Shown here one piece after another: positions 40,095-48,464 of a stretch of 52,183 nt of DNA (positions are counted from its first letter, which is position 1; each line of letters opens with the position of its first letter). The DNA is taken from positions 1-52,183 of the forward strand of contig CAJTJT010000009.1 in NCBI GenBank assembly GCA_910576915.1, read 5' to 3'. Under the pieces are notes generated by a model that saw only the letters and a program-made list of their open reading frames with translations, ran no database searches and was not told the origin of the DNA. The position numbers and the translations under genes were made by a program. The stretch is from an uncultured Elusimicrobiales bacterium (lineage in GTDB: Bacteria; Elusimicrobiota; Elusimicrobia; Elusimicrobiales; Elusimicrobiaceae).

Positions 40095-40901
40095 TTATTC
40101 GAGTCCGTACAATTCCCGCGCGTTTTTGGTGGTGATTTTTGCCAGTTCTTCCAGCGGAACGTTTAAATAATCGGCCGTAAACTGGGCAATCAGCGGAATG
40201 TTGGACGGATCGTTTCTCGTGCCGCGTTTGCCCTGCGGGGATAAATAGGGGCAGTCCGTTTCAAAGATAATTTTATCCGCACCCGCTTTTTTGACGGCTT
40301 CGCGGATATATTCGTTCTTTTTATAAGTAAAGCAGCCGTTGATTCCCAACAAAAGCCCGTGGTCGAGTGCCTTTTTGGCTTCTTCGTACCGCGCACAGAA
40401 ACAATGCAATACGCCCGCGTGTTTGCGGTTGGTAGACTGCGTCCAGTCCCGTTTTAACGCGGCAAAAGTGTCTTCGTATGCGGCGTAATCTTCGCCTTCG
40501 CGCCGTACGTGTAATACTACGGGCAGATGAGCCTTACCAGCCAGCCCCAGCATTTGGGTAAAAACGTCTTGCTGGAGGTTTTTGTCCGCAATCTCCAGGC
40601 AGGTATAATCCAGGCCGATTTCTCCCACGGCTACATTGTTTTTGTCCGCAAGTAGATTTTCCAGTTCGCGGATGCCCGCTTGCGTGAGTTTCGGTGCGTA
40701 TTCGGGGTGGACGCCCAACACGGCGCGGACGAGCGCCGGATATTGGGCGGATAAATCCAAAGCCGGCTGCCATTCTTCGGGCGCGCAGCCGATTTCCACG
40801 CTAAGCGTAACGCCTGCCTGCGGCAGACGGGCGATAAGTTCCCCCCGGTCGGCGTCAAAGGCCGGGTCGTTTAAATGGGCGTGAGAGTCAATAAGTTCCA
40901 T
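40095..40901 (-). CDS. tatD: TatD family metal-dependent hydrolase
   Basis: This 268-residue amidohydrolase-fold protein shows DSHAHLND (metal-binding HxH), VAVGEIGLDYTC (Glu), LPVVLHVRRE (His), HAGVLHCFCA (His) and IIFETDCPYLSPQGKRGTRNDPSN (Asp). TatD enzymes are 3'-5' DNases and may aid repair or D-aminoacyl-tRNA removal. TACAAT ends 6 bases before ATG, so the mRNA is probably leaderless. It heads a three-gene unit. Confidence 0.95.
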   Translation of the reverse strand: MELIDSHAHLNDPAFDADRGELIARLPQAGVTLSVEIGCAPEEWQPALDLSAQYPALVRAVLGVHPEYAPKLTQAGIRELENLLADKNNVAVGEIGLDYTCLEIADKNLQQDVFTQMLGLAGKAHLPVVLHVRREGEDYAAYEDTFAALKRDWTQSTNRKHAGVLHCFCARYEEAKKALDHGLLLGINGCFTYKKNEYIREAVKKAGADKIIFETDCPYLSPQGKRGTRNDPSNIPLIAQFTADYLNVPLEELAKITTKNARELYGLE

Positions 40902-40907
40902 ATTTAT

Positions 40908-40913
40908 ATTGTA
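40908..40913 (-). promoter_or_regulatory. -10 box giving a leaderless tatD transcript
   Basis: Minus-strand TACAAT (40913-40908) ends 6 bases before ATG at 40901. It is divergent from the T12 promoter 28 bases away. Confidence 0.55.
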
Positions 40914-40941
40914 ACTTTTTGGCGGGCAGGTTTAGAAGGGC

Positions 40942-40969
40942 TTGACTCGTTTTTTTTTTTTGATAAATT
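40942..40969 (+). promoter_or_regulatory. T12-spacer promoter of the 41004 pilin
   Basis: TTGACT (40942-40947), CG, twelve T (40950-40961), GA, TAAATT (40964-40969). There is no upstream module and no hairpin before the -35 box, and the leader is only about 28 bases. It therefore shows the minimal conserved promoter. Confidence 0.7.
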
Positions 40970-41003
40970 GGGGTAATTGCTTTGTTTAAGAGGGAATATC
41001 GCT

Positions 41004-41504
41004 ATGAGGAAAAACAACGGATTTACGCTTATAGAGCTGTTGGTTGTGGTATTAATTATCGGTATTTTGGCCGCTGTAGCGCTGCCGCAGTATCAGGTGG
41101 CTGTGCGCAAAAGCCGTATGGCGCAGTTAATGGTTTTTGCGGAGGCGGCGGCCAAAGCCGAAGAAGTGTATTTTATGGCCAACGGACAATATACGCCGGC
41201 TTTTGAAGATTTAGATATCACCATTCCCGGTACTTTATATAGCGAACATGACGTCCGGTTCGGAAACGGTATTTGCCAGATCAGCGGCACCCCGGATTAT
41301 GTGTATTGCGGGTATAGTTGCCGGATGGGGGAGGCCGAGCCCCGTTGCGGGAATATATATTCCGTATATTTTAACGGTTCCGCCCGCTCTCCCGGGGTGC
41401 GGGAATGTGTTGCTTACGATGAGGTGGGCGATAAGGTATGCCGTTCGTCGGGTACGGTGTTGTATAAGGAAACCGGCTACAGCCGTATTTACCGTTGGCC
41501 GTAA
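41004..41504 (+). CDS. Type IV pilin / pseudopilin
   Basis: This 166-residue prepilin starts at MRKNNGFTLIELLVVV, with AGAGGG before the ATG; a TTG nine codons upstream lacks support. It has Gly-Phe at the cleavage site, Glu+5, AAVALPQYQVAVRKSRMAQL, and the shared EEVYFMANGQYTPAFEDLDI block. Several Cys follow (for example FGNGICQIS, YVYCGYSCRMGEAEPRC). It is a single gene with a minimal T12 promoter and a strong terminator. Confidence 0.9.
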   Translation: MRKNNGFTLIELLVVVLIIGILAAVALPQYQVAVRKSRMAQLMVFAEAAAKAEEVYFMANGQYTPAFEDLDITIPGTLYSEHDVRFGNGICQISGTPDYVYCGYSCRMGEAEPRCGNIYSVYFNGSARSPGVRECVAYDEVGDKVCRSSGTVLYKETGYSRIYRWP

Positions 41505-41518
41505 AACAAGCGTTTTAT

Positions 41519-41553
41519 AAAAAGCCTCCGTTTTTTATGAACGGAGGCTTTTT
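41519..41553 (+). terminator. Terminator of the 41004 pilin
   Basis: AAAAAGCCTCCGTT (41519-41532) pairs with AACGGAGGCTTTTT (41540-41553). Confidence 0.92.
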
Positions 41554-41663
41554 CAATCTAATCCAAAAAAACGCGTTGCGTAAAGTTCCGCTAGTCCTAT
41601 ACTCATAACAGAAGGATTTGTTCTTTGAGAGAGCGGTTCAAAATTAGCAGTCTAAAATAGGGG

Positions 41664-41692
41664 TTGACAAAAATAAAATAATTGCTTATAAT
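41664..41692 (+). promoter_or_regulatory. Consensus promoter of hrcA-grpE-dnaK
   Basis: TTGACA (41664-41669) and TATAAT (41687-41692) are both perfect and 17 bp apart. Confidence 0.9.
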
Positions 41693-41693
41693 T

Positions 41694-41720
41694 TTAGCAG
41701 AGGGTTTGAAAGAGTGCTAA
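41694..41720 (+). promoter_or_regulatory. CIRCE operator (HrcA site), one half degenerate
   Basis: The known CIRCE is TTAGCACTC-N9-GAGTGCTAA. Here TTAGCAGAG (41694-41702), nine bases, then a perfect GAGTGCTAA (41712-41720). It lies over the transcription start, as expected for autorepression by HrcA. Confidence 0.85.
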
Positions 41721-41758
41721 AATAAAACGTACTTCCCCTAAGAACCCCGGGACACAGT

Positions 41759-42856
41759 ATGAGAATCTTAAAACCGGAAATTGCCAAAGCGCGTAAAGAA
41801 AAAATTTTAAGGTGGGTCGTCCAACAATTTGTGGAAACCCGCCGGCCCGTGGGTTCGCAGATGATTGTATCGTCTGCATTGCAGGACGTATCCAGCGCCA
41901 CCGTGCGCAACATTATGAAAGAGCTGGAAGAAGAGGGATATCTCTACCAGCCGCACACGTCCGGCGGACGTATTCCTACGGATAAAGCCTACCGCTATTA
42001 CGTCGATTACCTTGCTAACGTACAAAAAATGGCCGCACAGGAACGCCAGCGCATCGAAGAACAGTACGATGCCCGCGTAAACGAGGTGGACAATATGCTC
42101 GTGCAGACGTCGCGTTTGCTGGCCATGCTGTCCGGCGCGGCGGGGTTTGTGTATACGTCCAACGTGCAGGACCAGCGGGTCCAGCGGCTTGATTTTATTC
42201 CGCTTGCTCCCGGGATGATTTTGGCGGTGCTTGTTACCCAGTCCGGCGCGGTGCGCCACTGGCCGGTGCGTACGGGGTATATTATCGAGCCTTCCCGCCT
42301 GCGCGTGCTCAGCCGCTTTATTAATGAAGAAATTTCCGGCCTTACGTTGGCGGACGCACGGCGCATTTTGTGGCAGCACGTGCAGTCCGGCCACCGCGAA
42401 CTGGCGGGAGTAGCGGACCTCGCCGCGCAGGTGCTTAAAGATATCGAACGCCCCCAAACGGGCGACGAATTATACGTGGAAGGTATCGGCCGCTTACTGG
42501 AAAACACGACCGAGGATGATTACGAAGATTTAAAACAGATGATGCGCGTAGTGGAAGAACGCGAACGATTTTCTTCGCTGTTAAGCGAAAAAATGACGGA
42601 TATGGAAAAATCCAACCAAAAATTAAGCGTAAGTATAGGCAGCGAGAACGAGCTTAAAGAACTTAAAAATTTAAGTATTGTTACCACCGCCTGCCGCGTG
42701 GGGGACAAAACGGTTGGTATGTTGGGCATTATCGGACCGAAACATATGGAATATACGCGGGTAATGTCTCTGGTAAATTTCATCGGGGACTTACTGGAAG
42801 CGTCTATGCAAAACTGGTCCGCTCTGCCCGCCGGGGGTGAAGACGATTATGAGTAA
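41759..42856 (+). CDS. hrcA: Heat-inducible transcription repressor HrcA
   Basis: This 365-residue repressor has an N-terminal winged helix (ILRWVVQQFVETRRPVGSQMI, SSATVRNIMKELEEEGYLYQPHTSGGRIPTDKAYRYYVD), a central GAF-like domain and the C-terminal dimer region (LGIIGPKHMEYTRVMSLVNFIGDLL). It binds the CIRCE site upstream and represses its own operon. Length is normal. grpE overlaps its end by 8 bases. Confidence 0.96.
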   Translation: MRILKPEIAKARKEKILRWVVQQFVETRRPVGSQMIVSSALQDVSSATVRNIMKELEEEGYLYQPHTSGGRIPTDKAYRYYVDYLANVQKMAAQERQRIEEQYDARVNEVDNMLVQTSRLLAMLSGAAGFVYTSNVQDQRVQRLDFIPLAPGMILAVLVTQSGAVRHWPVRTGYIIEPSRLRVLSRFINEEISGLTLADARRILWQHVQSGHRELAGVADLAAQVLKDIERPQTGDELYVEGIGRLLENTTEDDYEDLKQMMRVVEERERFSSLLSEKMTDMEKSNQKLSVSIGSENELKELKNLSIVTTACRVGDKTVGMLGIIGPKHMEYTRVMSLVNFIGDLLEASMQNWSALPAGGEDDYE

Positions 42857-43421
42857 GAAACATAAACACGAAGAGTCCGCCGAGCAGGAACTGGACGAAC
42901 GGGATTTGCCGGAAACCGCCGAACCGGAAACTCAAGTAAAACCGCAGGACGAACCGGCCGAAGAACAAAAGCCCGATTATTACGCCCAGCTTGTACGGCT
43001 CAGCGCGGATTTTGACAACTTCCGCAAACGCACCGAACGCGAAAAAGCTTCTTTTTTGGCCTACGGCAAAAAACAGCTGGCCGAAAAACTGCTTCCTTCC
43101 TACGAAGTGCTTTTAAGACAGGCCGACAAAATGGAAAAAGAAAAAACTTCCGACGAATGTTCCGCCGAACTTAAAGGCGTAAAGGACGGAATCAAGATGG
43201 TGCTCGCCGAGATGGAAAAAGCGTTCCGCTCCGAAGGCATCGAACGTATGGACGTGCTGGATAAACCCTACGACCCGCAGACGCAGGAAGTGGTGGCGAT
43301 GATTCCCTCGTCCGAAGACCAGGACGGCCTTGTATTGCAGGAAGTTCAAATGGGATTTTTGATGGACGGCAAAGTTCTGCGCCCGGCGCGGGTCATTGTC
43401 GGACAACACGCGGAAGGTTAA
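42849..43421 (+). CDS. grpE: Nucleotide exchange factor GrpE
   Basis: I start this 190-residue protein at MSKKHKHEE, overlapping the hrcA stop (ATGAGTAA). A GTG at 42837 would add four residues. It has an acidic disordered N-terminus, a long coiled-coil helix (LSADFDNFRKRTEREKASF), and the beta-wing ending (PYDPQTQEVVAMIPS...VLRPARVIVG). It releases ADP from DnaK. Confidence 0.95.
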   Translation: MSKKHKHEESAEQELDERDLPETAEPETQVKPQDEPAEEQKPDYYAQLVRLSADFDNFRKRTEREKASFLAYGKKQLAEKLLPSYEVLLRQADKMEKEKTSDECSAELKGVKDGIKMVLAEMEKAFRSEGIERMDVLDKPYDPQTQEVVAMIPSSEDQDGLVLQEVQMGFLMDGKVLRPARVIVGQHAEG

Positions 43422-43482
43422 AAACTAATTTTTCGCTTAGACGTGGGGTAAAAAAGTTTTAATCAAAAGGAGATAAAAAAGT

Positions 43483-45366
43483 ATGGCTAAAATTATTGGT
43501 ATTGACTTGGGCACCTCCAACACCGCCGCGGCGGTAATGGAAGGCGGCAGAGGAACGATCGTTCCGTCCGCCGAAGGCAGCTCTATCGGCGGGAAAGCGT
43601 TCCCGTCTTATGTCGCGTTTACGAAAGACGGCCAGCGCCTCGTGGGTGAACCGGCCCGCCGCCAGGCGATCGCCAACCCGGAAGGCACCGTTACCGCTTT
43701 CAAACGCAAAATGGGGGAAAACTATAAATTTGACTTGCGCGGGCAGGAATTTACGCCCCAGCAGTTGTCCGCTTTCGTCTTGCAGAAAGTGAAAAAAGAC
43801 GCCGAAGCCTTTTTGGGTGAACCCGTAGAAAAAGCGGTCATCACCGTTCCGGCGTATTTTAACGACAACCAACGCCAGGCCACCAAAGACGCCGGCCGCA
43901 TCGCGGGCCTGGAAGTGGTGCGCCTTGTAAACGAACCGACCGCGGCCGCGCTGGCCTTCGGTATCGACAAAGCGGGCAAAGAACAAAAAGTGCTCGTGTT
44001 CGACTTGGGCGGCGGTACGCTCGACGTCACCATCATGGAAATGGGTAAAGAAGGTACGTTCGAAGTAATCGCCACGTCCGGCGATACGCAGTTGGGCGGT
44101 ACGGATATGGATAACGCCATCATCGCCTGGATGGTGGACGAATTCCGCAAACAGACGGGTATCGATTTGTCCAAAGACAAACAAGCCCAACAGCGCTTGA
44201 AAGACGCGGCCGAAAAGGCCAAAATCGAACTGTCCACCACGATGGAAACGGATATTAACCTGCCGTTTATCTCCGCCGGTGCGGACGGCCCGAAACACCT
44301 TGAACTGAAATTGTCCCGCGCCAAACTGGAAAGCCTGGTGGACGACATCGTCAAACGCTGCGCCAAATCCGTGGAACAGGCCTTGGCCGACGCCAAACTG
44401 TCTCCCAGCCAGATTGACCGCATTATTTTGGTCGGCGGCCCGACCCGCATGCCGATTGTGCAGAAATTCGTGGAAGACCTCGTGGGCAAAAAAATCGAAC
44501 GCGGTATCGACCCGATGGAATGTGTGGCGATCGGCGCGAGCGTACAGGCCGGTATTTTGACCGGAGACGTCAAAGACGTTCTTTTGCTGGACGTTACTCC
44601 GCTTTCCCTGGGCCTCGAAACCTTGGGCGGCGTGTGCACGCGCTTAATCGAACGCAACACCACGATTCCTACGCGCAAATCGCAGGTATTCTCTACGGCG
44701 GCCGATAATCAGCCGGCGGTAACCATTAACGTCTTGCAGGGCGAACGCCCGATGGCCAAAGACAATGTGCCGCTCGGAAAATTCGACCTCGACGGTATTC
44801 CGCCCGCTCCGCGCGGCGTGCCGCAAATTGAAGTTACCTTTGATATCGACGCCAACGGTATTTTGAACGTGTCCGCCAAAGATTTGGGCACCAACAAAGA
44901 ACAGCACATTACGATTACGTCTTCCAGCAAGCTCAGCGACGCGGAAGTTGAAAAATTCGTAAAAGACGCCGAAAAATTCGCCGAAGAAGATAAAAAACAC
45001 AAAGAACTTATCGAAGCGAAAAACCAGGGCGACAGCGTGCTGTACCAGACCGAAAAATCGCTCAAAGAATACGGCGACAAAGTGTCTCAGGATGATCGCT
45101 TGGCCATTGAACGCGCCTTGGGCGACTTGAAAGAAGCCTTGAAAGGCGACGACGCGGCCAGAATGAAATCCGCCACCGACGCGGCGATGCAGGCCAGCCA
45201 GAAACTGGGCGAAGCGATGTACAAAGCCCAGCAGGCCAATGCTCAGGCCGGCGCGCAGGCGCAAGCCGGAGCCCAGCCGGGCCCCGAAGCTGCGGGCGCC
45301 CAGGCCGGTGCCGCCGGAAACGACGGTAAAGACGACGTGGTGGAAGCCGAAGTGGTCGACAAATAG
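43483..45366 (+). CDS. dnaK: Chaperone DnaK (Hsp70)
   Basis: This 627-residue protein has the Hsp70 signatures IGIDLGTSNTAAAVMEGG, VFDLGGGTLDVTIMEMG and ILVGGPTRMPIVQ, a substrate domain and a helical lid. An Ala/Gly/Gln-rich tail ends in DVVEAEVVDK. It folds proteins with GrpE. No dnaJ follows, so the co-chaperone must be encoded elsewhere. AAAGGAG precedes ATG. A strong terminator follows. Confidence 0.98.
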   Translation: MAKIIGIDLGTSNTAAAVMEGGRGTIVPSAEGSSIGGKAFPSYVAFTKDGQRLVGEPARRQAIANPEGTVTAFKRKMGENYKFDLRGQEFTPQQLSAFVLQKVKKDAEAFLGEPVEKAVITVPAYFNDNQRQATKDAGRIAGLEVVRLVNEPTAAALAFGIDKAGKEQKVLVFDLGGGTLDVTIMEMGKEGTFEVIATSGDTQLGGTDMDNAIIAWMVDEFRKQTGIDLSKDKQAQQRLKDAAEKAKIELSTTMETDINLPFISAGADGPKHLELKLSRAKLESLVDDIVKRCAKSVEQALADAKLSPSQIDRIILVGGPTRMPIVQKFVEDLVGKKIERGIDPMECVAIGASVQAGILTGDVKDVLLLDVTPLSLGLETLGGVCTRLIERNTTIPTRKSQVFSTAADNQPAVTINVLQGERPMAKDNVPLGKFDLDGIPPAPRGVPQIEVTFDIDANGILNVSAKDLGTNKEQHITITSSSKLSDAEVEKFVKDAEKFAEEDKKHKELIEAKNQGDSVLYQTEKSLKEYGDKVSQDDRLAIERALGDLKEALKGDDAARMKSATDAAMQASQKLGEAMYKAQQANAQAGAQAQAGAQPGPEAAGAQAGAAGNDGKDDVVEAEVVDK

Positions 45367-45906
45367 TATTATCAGGTGGGTAAATCAGAAAGTAGAAAGG
45401 GGAACCGAAAGGTTCCCCTTTTTTAGTTGCTCTTCCTTAAATATTTCATTCTTACTTTTTCTGGTAACAGAAAAATCGTTCTTACTTTTTGTACCGACAA
45501 AAAGTAAGCAAAAAACTCGCAGGCCGGATCCTATAAAACGCACTCTCGGCGGACGTTTTTACAACTCGCTTCGCTCGAACAAATAAAAACGTTTTTCCGC
45601 CTTAAGGCGTTTTATAAACAGGATAAAGGCCTGCAAAACAACAACGGCAATAGCGGACGCTTTTTATAAACGGAGCAAAAGGCGGCATAACAACGAAAAT
45701 GTTGTGTGATTTCAATGTGTAGTCTACGCGCCTCAAACAAGTCCGGCGGTTGGATACGATAAATATGTTTTTATAGACGCCGCTAAAGGCCGCCCAACAG
45801 CTTGCGGCTCGGACAAATAAAATGCTTTCTCCGTACAAACGGGTTAAGGCTGCCAAAACGACGGATTTTTAAATGCAAGGTATCTTTTTTGCAAAGGAAA
45901 ATTTAC
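45367..45906. other. Long intergenic region with terminator and decayed-looking repeats
   Basis: After the dnaK terminator, CTTACTTTTTGT / ACAAAAAGTAAG form a 12-bp hairpin near 45480-45507. About 45475-45605 match the inverted sequence at about 37395-37530. CGCCTTAAGGCG at 45599-45610 is a perfect palindrome. Small open frames exist on both strands, but none has a credible start or family. Confidence 0.5.
45396..45424 (+). terminator. Terminator of hrcA-grpE-dnaK
   Basis: AAAGGGGAACC (45396-45406) and GGTTCCCCTTT (45411-45421) form a perfect stem with GAAA loop, then TTT. Confidence 0.93.
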
Positions 45907-45912
45907 TACAAT
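45907..45912 (+). promoter_or_regulatory. -10 box giving a leaderless rsmE-mtaB transcript
   Basis: TACAAT ends 7 bases before the ATG at 45920, with no ribosome site. Confidence 0.5.
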
Positions 45913-45919
45913 ATCTATT

Positions 45920-46615
45920 ATGCCCCAGTATTTTGCAGATATTAAAGAAACCGAATTTTTCCTCATGGATGCGGAAGCCCATCACGCTTCCGCCGTCGCC
46001 CGGCACGAAGAGGGCGATGAAATCCTGGTATTTGACGGTTCCGGCCGCCAATTTACCGGGCGGATTGACCGTATCCAAAAGAAATTTGTGCGCGGCACGC
46101 TGTTAAAACCGCGCGAAACGCGCCGCCCCGCGCTTGAGTTGGAACTGTGTTTTGCGCCCAATTCCCGCACCGGGCTCGAGGACGTGCTCGACAAAGGCAC
46201 ACAGCTGGGCGTAGCGGCGTTCCGTCCGGTGATTACCGAGCGCAGCGAATACGACGTCCTTAAAAAATGGGACGGCAAGAATGACCGCTGGCGCCAAATC
46301 ATGATTTCCGCCTGCAAACAGTGCGATACCCCGTTCGTGCCCGAAATTTTGCCTCCGCTTAAATTCCCGCAGGCTATTTCGGAAGGGCTTCCGTCGCTTA
46401 TCGCGTACGAGGCCGAAGAATCCCACACGCTCTTTTGGGGGCTGGAAAAACTGGGCAATCCCAAACGCTTGCGCGTGTTTGTCGGCCCCGCGGGCGGCTG
46501 GACGGACGAAGAAATCGTCGTGGCGGCGCAATATAACGTATTGCCCGTTACGCTGGGCGTAAACATTCTGCGCGCGGAAACGGCCTGTATCGCTGTAGCC
46601 GCCAAACTTTTATAA
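45920..46615 (+). CDS. rsmE: 16S rRNA m3U1498 methyltransferase RsmE
   Basis: This 231-residue SPOUT-type methyltransferase has an N-terminal PUA-like domain (about 1-65). The C-terminal knot follows with KGTQLGVAAFRPVITERSE, SACKQCDTPFVPEI, VFVGPAGGWTDEE and LGVNILRAETACIAVAAKLL. RsmE methylates U1498 of 16S rRNA. The length is that of the family (about 240). Its stop overlaps the mtaB start by one base (TAATG). Confidence 0.94.
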   Translation: MPQYFADIKETEFFLMDAEAHHASAVARHEEGDEILVFDGSGRQFTGRIDRIQKKFVRGTLLKPRETRRPALELELCFAPNSRTGLEDVLDKGTQLGVAAFRPVITERSEYDVLKKWDGKNDRWRQIMISACKQCDTPFVPEILPPLKFPQAISEGLPSLIAYEAEESHTLFWGLEKLGNPKRLRVFVGPAGGWTDEEIVVAAQYNVLPVTLGVNILRAETACIAVAAKLL

Positions 46616-47847
46616 TGACTACTTTTTTTATTAAAACATTCGGTTGTCGCGTCAACCAGGTGGAAAGCCAAGCTATTTTGGAACAGTTCCTGCGCGCCGG
46701 GGCCACGCCCGCGGATTCCTTCGAAACGGCGGATATCTGCGTGCTCAATACCTGTACCGTTACCCACCAGGCCGATAAAGACGTGGAAAAACAAATCCGC
46801 CAGATTCTGCGCCGCAATCCGTCCGCGCGCCTCGTGCTGACGGGGTGCTATGCCATGGCGCACAAGGCCGAAGTGCAAAAGAAATTCCCGGAGGCGGAAA
46901 TCGTCGGCAAGTACGAGCTGGGCCGCGTTCTTTTTAACGAAGAGGACGTCTGCTGGACCGTTTCCGGCCACGAAGGGCACAGCCGCGCGTTTATCAAAAT
47001 TCAAGACGGGTGTGACTGCTTCTGTTCCTATTGCATTGTTCCGTTTGCCCGCAGCGAAAAGCGTTCCAAGCCGCTGGCGGACGTGCTCTCGGAAATCAAA
47101 ACGTTGGAAGAAAAAGGGTTTTCCGAAATCGTACTGACGGGCATTAACATCGGCAATTACTGCTGTCCGCAGACGGGCGCGGATTTGGCCGAATTGTGCG
47201 ATTATATTTCGCGCCAGACGGGCACGTTCCGTATTCGGTTTTCCTCTATCGAACTGCAGACGGTAACGGGCGGCGTAATTGCGGCGATGGCCGCGCGGCC
47301 GGACCGTTTTTGCAATTATTTCCATTTACCTTTGCAGGCCGGGTGCGATAAAGTACTGCAGGACATGAACCGCCATTACGATACCGCCGCTTACCGCGCG
47401 CGTGTGGCGGATTTGCGCTCGAAAGTGCCGCAAATCGGCATTTTTGCCGATGTGATTGCCGGCTATCCTACCGAAACGGAACAGGATTTTGAAGATACCG
47501 TCCGCTTTATCCGCGAGGTAAAACTGGCCGGGCTTCACGTATTTAGCTATTCGCCCCGCCCCGGGACGAAAGCCGCGCTACTCAAGCAGCTGCCGCCGGA
47601 GGAAATCAAACGCCGCGCCGAAGCGCTGCGCGCGCTGGATAAAGAACTGCGCGCCGCGTTTGCCGCGTCGCTCGTCGGCACGGAGCAGGTTGTGTTTATG
47701 GAGGAGCGCAAAGACGGTTTGCCGCACGGGATTACGTCCAACTTTCAGCAGGTGGTGCTGGAGGGGGAGAATGTTCCGCGCCGCGGGCTGGTGAGGGCGA
47801 AGATTGTCCGCGCGGAAGGGGCGCTGTGTTATGGGAAAGTGGTTTAA
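46615..47847 (+). CDS. mtaB: tRNA t6A37 methylthiotransferase MtaB
   Basis: This 410-residue radical SAM protein shows an N-terminal UPF0004 domain (FIKTFGCRVNQVES, VLNTCTVTHQADKD, LTGCYA, with three Cys for the second Fe-S cluster). The radical SAM core has Cys-x3-Cys-x2-Cys (CDCFCSYCIVPFARS), and a C-terminal TRAM-like domain follows. GCRVNQVE points to MtaB (YqeV) rather than MiaB or RimO. It adds methylthio to t6A37 in ANN-decoding tRNAs. It is translationally coupled to rsmE. Confidence 0.92.
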   Translation: MTTFFIKTFGCRVNQVESQAILEQFLRAGATPADSFETADICVLNTCTVTHQADKDVEKQIRQILRRNPSARLVLTGCYAMAHKAEVQKKFPEAEIVGKYELGRVLFNEEDVCWTVSGHEGHSRAFIKIQDGCDCFCSYCIVPFARSEKRSKPLADVLSEIKTLEEKGFSEIVLTGINIGNYCCPQTGADLAELCDYISRQTGTFRIRFSSIELQTVTGGVIAAMAARPDRFCNYFHLPLQAGCDKVLQDMNRHYDTAAYRARVADLRSKVPQIGIFADVIAGYPTETEQDFEDTVRFIREVKLAGLHVFSYSPRPGTKAALLKQLPPEEIKRRAEALRALDKELRAAFAASLVGTEQVVFMEERKDGLPHGITSNFQQVVLEGENVPRRGLVRAKIVRAEGALCYGKVV

Positions 47848-47855
47848 TAACAAAT

Positions 47856-48070
47856 GATGTTAACTTTCATAAGGCGCACGAAACACAAAGAGATTTTCTT
47901 TGCGTTTCGTTGCTTTTAAGGACCAACAATTTGCTAAATTCTGTTATCTTGTGCGTCCCTCAGCCTTGACGTGGCTACAGCCACGCCTATGCGGCTGACT
48001 AGCCCGCACAATCTAAAGCGAATTTAACAAATCAGTCAATCATCTGCAATGTTATTCTTTTCTGCACGGC
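47856..48070 (+). repeat. Three-hairpin repeat element, copy B
   Basis: This element resembles copy A (19678-19894). Hairpin 1 is 47878-47891 with 47897-47910 (13 of 14 pairs, loop 5). Its stem sequence is largely different from copy A, but it has the same size and position and is followed by the same CTTTTAAGG. CGTGGC-TACA-GCCACG (47970-47985) is identical to copy A. The last hairpin is bulged. TAAAGCGAATTTAAC is at 48014-48028. It lies after mtaB as copy A lies after recA. Confidence 0.7.
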
Positions 48071-48143
48071 GTATTATTATATAGGGGTCATATTGAGGCG
48101 CTGGCGGCCCGCTGTGTCTCAGGAGCTACCGATTTTTGTCGTC

Positions 48144-48292
48144 ATCCTGAACTGACGCTTTTTCCTCTTGGCGTCACCCCGTAAGGTTGTAATACGGGGT
48201 CTAGTTATAGGGTTTCAGGATCCAGTTTTCTTAATATCTACCAATTCCCTTGCCGTCATTCCCGCAGGGTGCGTCGCGCGGCGTTCGGGAAT
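48144..48292. repeat. Nested palindromes before glmU
   Basis: ATCCTGAA (48144-48151) pairs with TTCAGGAT (48214-48221) around an inner ACCCCGTA / TACGGGGT hairpin (48176-48200). A second palindrome has ATTCCCG (48258-48264) with CGGGAAT (48286-48292) and starts with GTCATTCC, as the element at 371 does. They look like MITE-like repeats. No gene is seen between 48071 and 48464. Confidence 0.55.
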
Positions 48293-48400
48293 CTAAGGAC
48301 ATTCCCCTCCCTTCTTTTAAAATGCTAAAATATACATAATGCCCGGGCCTAAGGCAGGAGGTATCAAAATCCGCCGCTTGGCCGGCTTACAAGATTTTGG

Positions 48401-48419
48401 TATAATATCTATATATAAT
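48401..48419 (+). promoter_or_regulatory. Promoter region of glmU-prs-rplY-pth
   Basis: Two TATAAT boxes (48401-48406 and 48414-48419) lie about 50-60 bases before glmU. A weak GGCAAG is the nearest ribosome site. Confidence 0.5.
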
Positions 48420-48464
48420 TTGTGTTGAACAAGTTAGATTCTTTTTAGGCAAGAGTTAAACAAA

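Noticed and set aside
43722..44678. A 318-codon frame opposite dnaK, and similar ones opposite clpC and recA
   Set aside because: They are shadows of strongly codon-biased conserved genes. No family match or start signal is seen.
45367..45906. Possible CRISPR or tandem repeat array in the dnaK-rsmE gap
   Set aside because: The repeated motifs are hairpins and palindromes of different lengths, with no regular repeat-spacer pattern.
48339..48428. A 29-residue frame with a -10 box 7 bases before its ATG
   Set aside because: It overlaps the glmU promoter boxes and codes for nothing recognisable. A chance match to the leaderless pattern is likely.
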